Shown: positions 60,420-64,000 of the stretch, one piece after another | Layout of the letters: every line of letters starts with the position of its first letter | Position numbering within the stretch: position 1 is the first letter of the stretch | Source of the DNA: Parapedobacter sp964498395 | GTDB taxonomy: Bacteria; Bacteroidota; Bacteroidia; Sphingobacteriales; Sphingobacteriaceae | DNA: 64,000 nucleotides | Direction of reading: 5' to 3' | Assembly (NCBI GenBank): GCA_964498395.1 | Contig: CAZCHE010000004.1 | Location: forward strand, 62,001-126,000 | Translations under genes and position numbers: made by a program | The notes under the pieces: generated by a model | Told to the model about the DNA's origin: nothing | The model's database searches: none | What the model saw: the letters and a program-made list of their open reading frames with translations, nothing else

Positions 60420-62444
60420 TTGAGGTTAATAAATACGATGTTGGGAACACTCATGCTTCCCCTTACCTTATTAGCACAGCACAAAATGATGCCCGCGGAT
60501 AGTAACTTGCAGCATGTTTTGTTGAACGAAGTTGTCGTACTTCGCCAGCAAGGTATTTCAGAAGCTAGTCAGCACGAACACCGTGCTAGTCTACAGATGC
60601 CTACCGATAAACTATTGGAACATATCCCCGGCGTACAACTGGTACGTCGGGGTAATTATGCATGGGAGCCTACCATCCGAAGCCTGAATGCCGGTCAGAT
60701 TAATGTGACCATCGATGGGATGCATATCTTCGGTGCTTGTACAGATCGCATGGATCCGGTGAGTTCATACATCGAACCGAACAACCTGAAAAGTATTTCT
60801 GTAAACCTAAGTCCCGATTATGGCAACTATGGCGGAAGTATTGGTGGCGGTGTCAACTTTAAATTGAATACGCCGCAGCTCCATTCGCCAAACAAGGTAA
60901 GTGGAATGGTGGGTGCCGGATATGAAAGCAATGCTCAGGGAGTACAGACGCTTGCTTCAATCGCATATAGCGGTAAGCGGTTTGGGCTCAATGCCAATGG
61001 GATTTTCCGTAGGGCCGGCAATTATCGAGCTGCTGGAGGAGAGGAAGTGCTGTTTTCACAGTATAAGAAATGGAATGTCGCGCTGTCTGGTCTTTACCAG
61101 TTGAATCATCGACACACCTTGGAGGCCAGTTATATTCAAGACGAAGGCAGGGATATCGGTTACCCGGCATTGACCATGGATGTGGCTTTCGCAAACGCCA
61201 AAATTGGTTCCATATCGCACCATTACCACCGACACGACGGCAGATTGGCCCATGTAGAAACGAAGCTGTATTATAATTTCATCGACCATGCAATGGACGA
61301 CACCAAGCGGCCTGCAGCGCAAGTGCCGATACATATGGACATGCCCGGCAAATCATGGACAGGAGGGTTTTATAGCGAGGCCTCCTATCACCTGCACCCC
61401 CGACATGTGCTCCATGCCCGTGTCAGTGGCTACCGCAATCGCCTGACGGCCGATATGACCATGTATCCCGATGAAGGTGCGCCCATGTATATGTATACGA
61501 TACCCGATGCGCAACGTGGTTTCTTGGGGGTTGACCTGTCGGACAAAATCAGCATAAACGACCGACTGGACTTGGCTGTTAACGGTACGTTGAGCTATAA
61601 CAGTTCCTCCATCTACAGCGAGGCAGGCAAGACTCAGTTATCGGGTATGGTGCAGGGGAACCCAAATCGTGCTGATTTTCTTTGGAATGCCAACTTGAAG
61701 GCCTACTATCGGTTTTCTCCATCGTGGCAACTGTCGGCGAATGTAGCCAAAACGATGCGAACCGCTTCTTTGCAAGAGTTTTATGCGTTTTATATTTTCA
61801 ATCGATTAGATGGTTTTGATTACTTGGGTAATGCGCAATTGGCGAAAGAGCAATCGATTAACACCAACCTTGGGGCAACCTTTCAACGTGGGATATTCCG
61901 TATGGAGACAACCGGATTTGGTTACTTTTTTTCCGATTATATCGCCGGACGTATCCTGCCTGACTACAGCGTGATGACCACTGGTGCAAACGGGGTGAAG
62001 CAGTATCAAAATATTGGGAATGCTGTGCTTTACGGAGGTGAATTAGCGGTGGGTTTGGCTTTCAGTGAATCTGTCAAATTCAACAGCGTTAATACATACA
62101 CCCGAGGTCAGGATGCTGAAGGGTATGCCTTGCCATTGATTAGCCCATTCCAATCCATCAACACGGTATTCACACAATACAAAGGTTACCATTTCCATGC
62201 TGAGATGGAAATCGCTGCTGCGCAACGGCATGTCAGTTTCGAGCGCTATGGCGAAACAACCACGGCAGGGTCAACGGTGTTCAACGTTGGGCTACGTAAG
62301 GTATTGCGTATTACTGAAAAGGAATTGAATACAGCATTATTTATGGAAAATGTGTTTGACCGACGTTATCACCGACACTTGGATATCATGAAAATTGCCC
62401 GGCCAGGTCGGAATTTCGTGTTACATGTGGCGGTGGGGTTTTGA
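60414..62444 (+). CDS. TonB-dependent receptor, OprC/NosA-like copper channel
   Basis: A 676-residue outer-membrane receptor: signal peptide (MLGTLMLPLTLLAQ), plug domain (PTDKLLEHIPGVQLVRRGNYAWEPTIRSLNAGQINVTIDG) and barrel ending HVAVGF. The plug has GACTDRMDP with C109-x3-M113, the spacing of the Cu ligands Cys143/Met147 of Pseudomonas OprC. The barrel loop VPIHMDMPGKSW (H307, M310) resembles its His/Met pair. NosA/OprC supplies copper for NosZ. The start is uncertain: 60414 or 60438. Confidence 0.88.
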   Translation: MTLRLINTMLGTLMLPLTLLAQHKMMPADSNLQHVLLNEVVVLRQQGISEASQHEHRASLQMPTDKLLEHIPGVQLVRRGNYAWEPTIRSLNAGQINVTIDGMHIFGACTDRMDPVSSYIEPNNLKSISVNLSPDYGNYGGSIGGGVNFKLNTPQLHSPNKVSGMVGAGYESNAQGVQTLASIAYSGKRFGLNANGIFRRAGNYRAAGGEEVLFSQYKKWNVALSGLYQLNHRHTLEASYIQDEGRDIGYPALTMDVAFANAKIGSISHHYHRHDGRLAHVETKLYYNFIDHAMDDTKRPAAQVPIHMDMPGKSWTGGFYSEASYHLHPRHVLHARVSGYRNRLTADMTMYPDEGAPMYMYTIPDAQRGFLGVDLSDKISINDRLDLAVNGTLSYNSSSIYSEAGKTQLSGMVQGNPNRADFLWNANLKAYYRFSPSWQLSANVAKTMRTASLQEFYAFYIFNRLDGFDYLGNAQLAKEQSINTNLGATFQRGIFRMETTGFGYFFSDYIAGRILPDYSVMTTGANGVKQYQNIGNAVLYGGELAVGLAFSESVKFNSVNTYTRGQDAEGYALPLISPFQSINTVFTQYKGYHFHAEMEIAAAQRHVSFERYGETTTAGSTVFNVGLRKVLRITEKELNTALFMENVFDRRYHRHLDIMKIARPGRNFVLHVAVGF

Positions 62445-62551
62445 GGCTTTATAGGCGATTTGGCTTGGTGTCGATTTTTGTGGTAAATATCGTATATTCG
62501 TTAGCAGTAACCATATAACCTATGGTTAAGGAATAAAGAAACCAATTAACG

Positions 62552-62944
62552 ATGAATAAGGACATCCAAGCATACCACAATACCCAATCGCCAAAAGACC
62601 AAGCAATTTGTGATTTACTTGCCCAAGAAATCAATCAACATTTGCCCGAAGCGGAAAGCAAAATCTGGCATCGGCATCCCGTTTGGTTTTTGGGTGGAAA
62701 TCCGATAGTAGGGTACAGTAAGCTAAAAGACTGCATGCGTTTGATGTTTTGGAGCGGAGCGAGCTTTGATGAAGAACAGCTCAAAATCAATACCGGGAAA
62801 TTCAAGGATGCTTCTATCCGCTACACATCAGTGGATCAAATCAATACAAGCGATTTGCGTCGTTGGCTGGAAAAATCGAGGGATATCCAGTGGGATTATA
62901 AAAATATCGTAAAGCGAAAGGGTGTTTTGGAACGGTTAAAGTAA
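62552..62944 (+). CDS. DUF1801 domain protein
   Basis: A 130-residue YdhG/DUF1801 protein with IQAYHNTQSPKDQAICDLLAQEINQHLPEAESKIWHRHPVWFLGGNPIVGYSKLKDCMRLMFWSG. The fold resembles YdeI; function unknown. It is a separate unit after the TonB receptor and is convergent with the HPF-like gene. Confidence 0.87.
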   Translation: MNKDIQAYHNTQSPKDQAICDLLAQEINQHLPEAESKIWHRHPVWFLGGNPIVGYSKLKDCMRLMFWSGASFDEEQLKINTGKFKDASIRYTSVDQINTSDLRRWLEKSRDIQWDYKNIVKRKGVLERLK

Positions 62945-62961
62945 CCCTCCCCGCAAAAGTT

Positions 62962-63003
62962 ATCCCCATCAGATGCATCGCAAGCAATGATCTGGATGGG
63001 GAT
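62962..63003 (-). terminator. Terminator between DUF1801 and HPF-like gene
   Basis: Stem ATCCCCATC-AGAT / ATCT-GGATGGGGAT with a single-base bulge. On the minus strand it runs into a T-rich AACTTTTG, so it fits the HPF-like gene. Confidence 0.55.
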
Positions 63004-63026
63004 TAACAGTAAACAACGAGCATTTA

Positions 63027-63341
63027 TTAATGGTTTTTCAATTTATCGGTACGATTCCTTAAGAGTTGAAAAGTCTTTTCGGTAGCTAGCTTAAATGCCA
63101 GGTCAATGTGGTCGGCGGTAGCCGTTACAGCTTCGGGGTCGAGGCCCTTGATCCGTACTTCTATGGTGCAACGCTTGTCATTGCTCCCTTGCCTGTCGCT
63201 ATTCTCGTCTGCTAGAAAAACCTCCAATCGGGTGACGTATTCGTCAAAACGGGCCAACGAATCATTCAGGTTTTCAGTAATCTTCGCGATGTAGTTTTCG
63301 CTTACGTCGATGTTCTTGTCAGAATTAACTTGTATCGTCAT
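63027..63341 (-). CDS. HPF/RaiA-like ribosome hibernation protein
   Basis: A 104-residue protein of the sigma-54 modulation/HPF family: MTIQVNSDKNIDVSENYIAKITENLNDSLARFDEYVTRLEVFLADEN, CTIEVRIKGLDPEAVTATADHIDLAFKLATEKTFQLLRNR. It likely binds the ribosome's 30S subunit under stress. The ATG at 63341 begins the domain; the upstream frame is non-homologous. It is divergent from nrdD. Confidence 0.8.
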   Translation of the reverse strand: MTIQVNSDKNIDVSENYIAKITENLNDSLARFDEYVTRLEVFLADENSDRQGSNDKRCTIEVRIKGLDPEAVTATADHIDLAFKLATEKTFQLLRNRTDKLKNH

Positions 63342-63451
63342 AGTTGTTTGTTTTTTGCGATGATACAAAGAAAAACAGCGATTGTAAACTCGAAAAGTCA
63401 TCGGTTTGACATTTTTCGCATAATCTGCCTCGTTGGGTTCGCAACACCCAT

Positions 63452-63483
63452 GATATCCACATTTACCCACAAATGTGGATATC
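63452..63483. promoter_or_regulatory. Perfect 13-bp dyad between hpf-like gene and nrdD
   Basis: GATATCCACATTT and its exact complement around a 6-nt centre, followed by TTTTT. The arms contain ATATCCACA, close to the DnaA box TTATCCACA. It lies about 65-95 bases upstream of the nrdD start site, so a regulatory dyad is likelier than a terminator. Confidence 0.5.
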
Positions 63484-63534
63484 TTTTTAGGGCGAATTGT
63501 GCGCTTGGTCATAAAATCCACTAAAGCCGTAGGG

Positions 63535-63542
63535 TACTTTTG
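63535..63542 (+). promoter_or_regulatory. -7 promoter element of nrdD
   Basis: TACTTTTG, an exact match, 50 bases upstream of the ATG at 63593. Confidence 0.45.
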
Positions 63543-63592
63543 TGAGGAAGGGCTTCGGATCGTCCGAAGACACGTAACACTCACCAGATCTT

Positions 63593-64000
63593 ATGGAAAA
63601 ATACGTCATTAAGCGGAATGGAGCCTATCGACCATTCGAACCTTACAAGATTCAAGGTGCCATCGAAAAAGGTTTCCAAAGTGTTTCCCTGCCGGTAGAT
63701 GAGACCGTATTTGTCGAAGTCATCGAACGATTGGGAACCAACGATACCTGGGCGGTTGAGGAGATACAGGATTGCATCGAAAAGGTGCTGTATGACAGAA
63801 GGTATTTCGATGTGATGCGCTCGTTTATGCTGTATCGGCATACGCGCAAGCTTCAGCGGGAGCACGTCGACCGGATCAATGACGACACCACCTATGTGGA
63901 CAGTAGCCAGACGATAGCGGAGTACATCCATGAAACGGATTGGCGCATCAACGCCAATGCGAACACGTCATATTCTAATGCGGGCTTGGTCAATAATACC
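63593..64000 (+). CDS. nrdD: Anaerobic ribonucleoside-triphosphate reductase, N-terminal part (cut by window edge)
   Basis: Makes dNTPs without oxygen, via a glycyl radical. The 136 residues in view hold an N-terminal ATP-cone (VIKRNGAYRPFEPYKIQGAIEKGF, about 1-95) and the start of the catalytic part (EYIHETDWRINANANTSYSNAGLVNN) typical of class III NrdD. The glycyl radical site is outside the window. Class III suggests the organism grows anaerobically. The gene continues past 64000. Confidence 0.9.
   Translation, partial: MEKYVIKRNGAYRPFEPYKIQGAIEKGFQSVSLPVDETVFVEVIERLGTNDTWAVEEIQDCIEKVLYDRRYFDVMRSFMLYRHTRKLQREHVDRINDDTTYVDSSQTIAEYIHETDWRINANANTSYSNAGLVNNT

Overview
The window looks like a chromosome segment from a Bacteroidetes bacterium, most likely Sphingobacteriales (Sphingobacterium/Pedobacter/Parapedobacter type). 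The evidence is a GldC-family gene, an HU-HIG histone-like protein, DUF3127, phylum-type small membrane proteins, outer-membrane lipoproteins, and about twenty matches to the Bacteroidetes -7 promoter element TAnnTTTG directly upstream of gene starts. The genus is a guess; the phylum is well supported. I see no rRNA, tRNA, CRISPR array, prophage or transposase.

0-15 kb is mostly housekeeping and small conserved genes: an M16 protease cut by the left edge, an HU-like protein, a VOC-fold protein, a RelE/ParE-type toxin-antitoxin pair, a membrane-dipeptidase homologue, a glycosyltransferase, a DEAD-box RNA helicase, GldC, an EVE protein, a TPR lipoprotein, an acyl-CoA thioesterase, an RmlD-like reductase, a YjbR protein, a thioredoxin-like protein and a 2-oxoglutarate dioxygenase. 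At 14.8-20.9 kb lies a nitrite-assimilation/ammonification block: siroheme methyltransferase cobA is divergent from nirB-nirD-nirC and a small outer-membrane-like protein. An FNR-like regulator with the Cys pattern of an iron-sulfur oxygen sensor follows. At 21.0-26.9 kb is a MarR-controlled beta-oxidation operon, fadN-fadA-fadE, with a readable candidate operator.

27-44.8 kb is mixed: two YceI proteins around a porin, an ECF sigma/anti-sigma pair (the anti-sigma has a TonB-like C terminus), nitroreductase, PepT, UspA, DUF4197, a glycerophosphodiesterase, DUF2752/TM2 membrane proteins, an HD hydrolase, a THUMP rRNA methyltransferase, DUF3127, a TPR histidine kinase with a LuxR-type regulator, and fumarase.

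44.9-62.4 kb is the most distinctive part: an N2O-respiration and nitrosative-stress island. A second Crp/Fnr regulator and a 12-TM oxidase-subunit-I-like protein are divergent from cytochrome c-nosZ-(membrane protein)-nosL-nosD-nosF-nosY, a Sec/lipoprotein-type (clade II) nos operon. Downstream follow a DUF2249-ScdA-hemerythrin iron-sulfur repair protein, a DUF1858/DUF2249 protein, another oxidase-like 12-TM protein, a MIP18-family protein, a 609-residue protein of unknown function with nitronate-monooxygenase-like motifs, a Cys-rich small protein, a Met/His-rich lipoprotein and a TonB receptor resembling the copper channel OprC/NosA. My reading is that copper uptake, NosZ maturation, electron delivery and NO-damage repair are collected in one locus. 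The same palindrome, ATGAT-N4-ATCAT, lies upstream of both nirB and the nos/crp region and probably ties the two nitrogen blocks to a Crp/Fnr regulator. No nirS, nirK or nor gene is present in this window. The right edge holds a ribosome-hibernation-like gene and the start of anaerobic ribonucleotide reductase nrdD, again consistent with low-oxygen growth.
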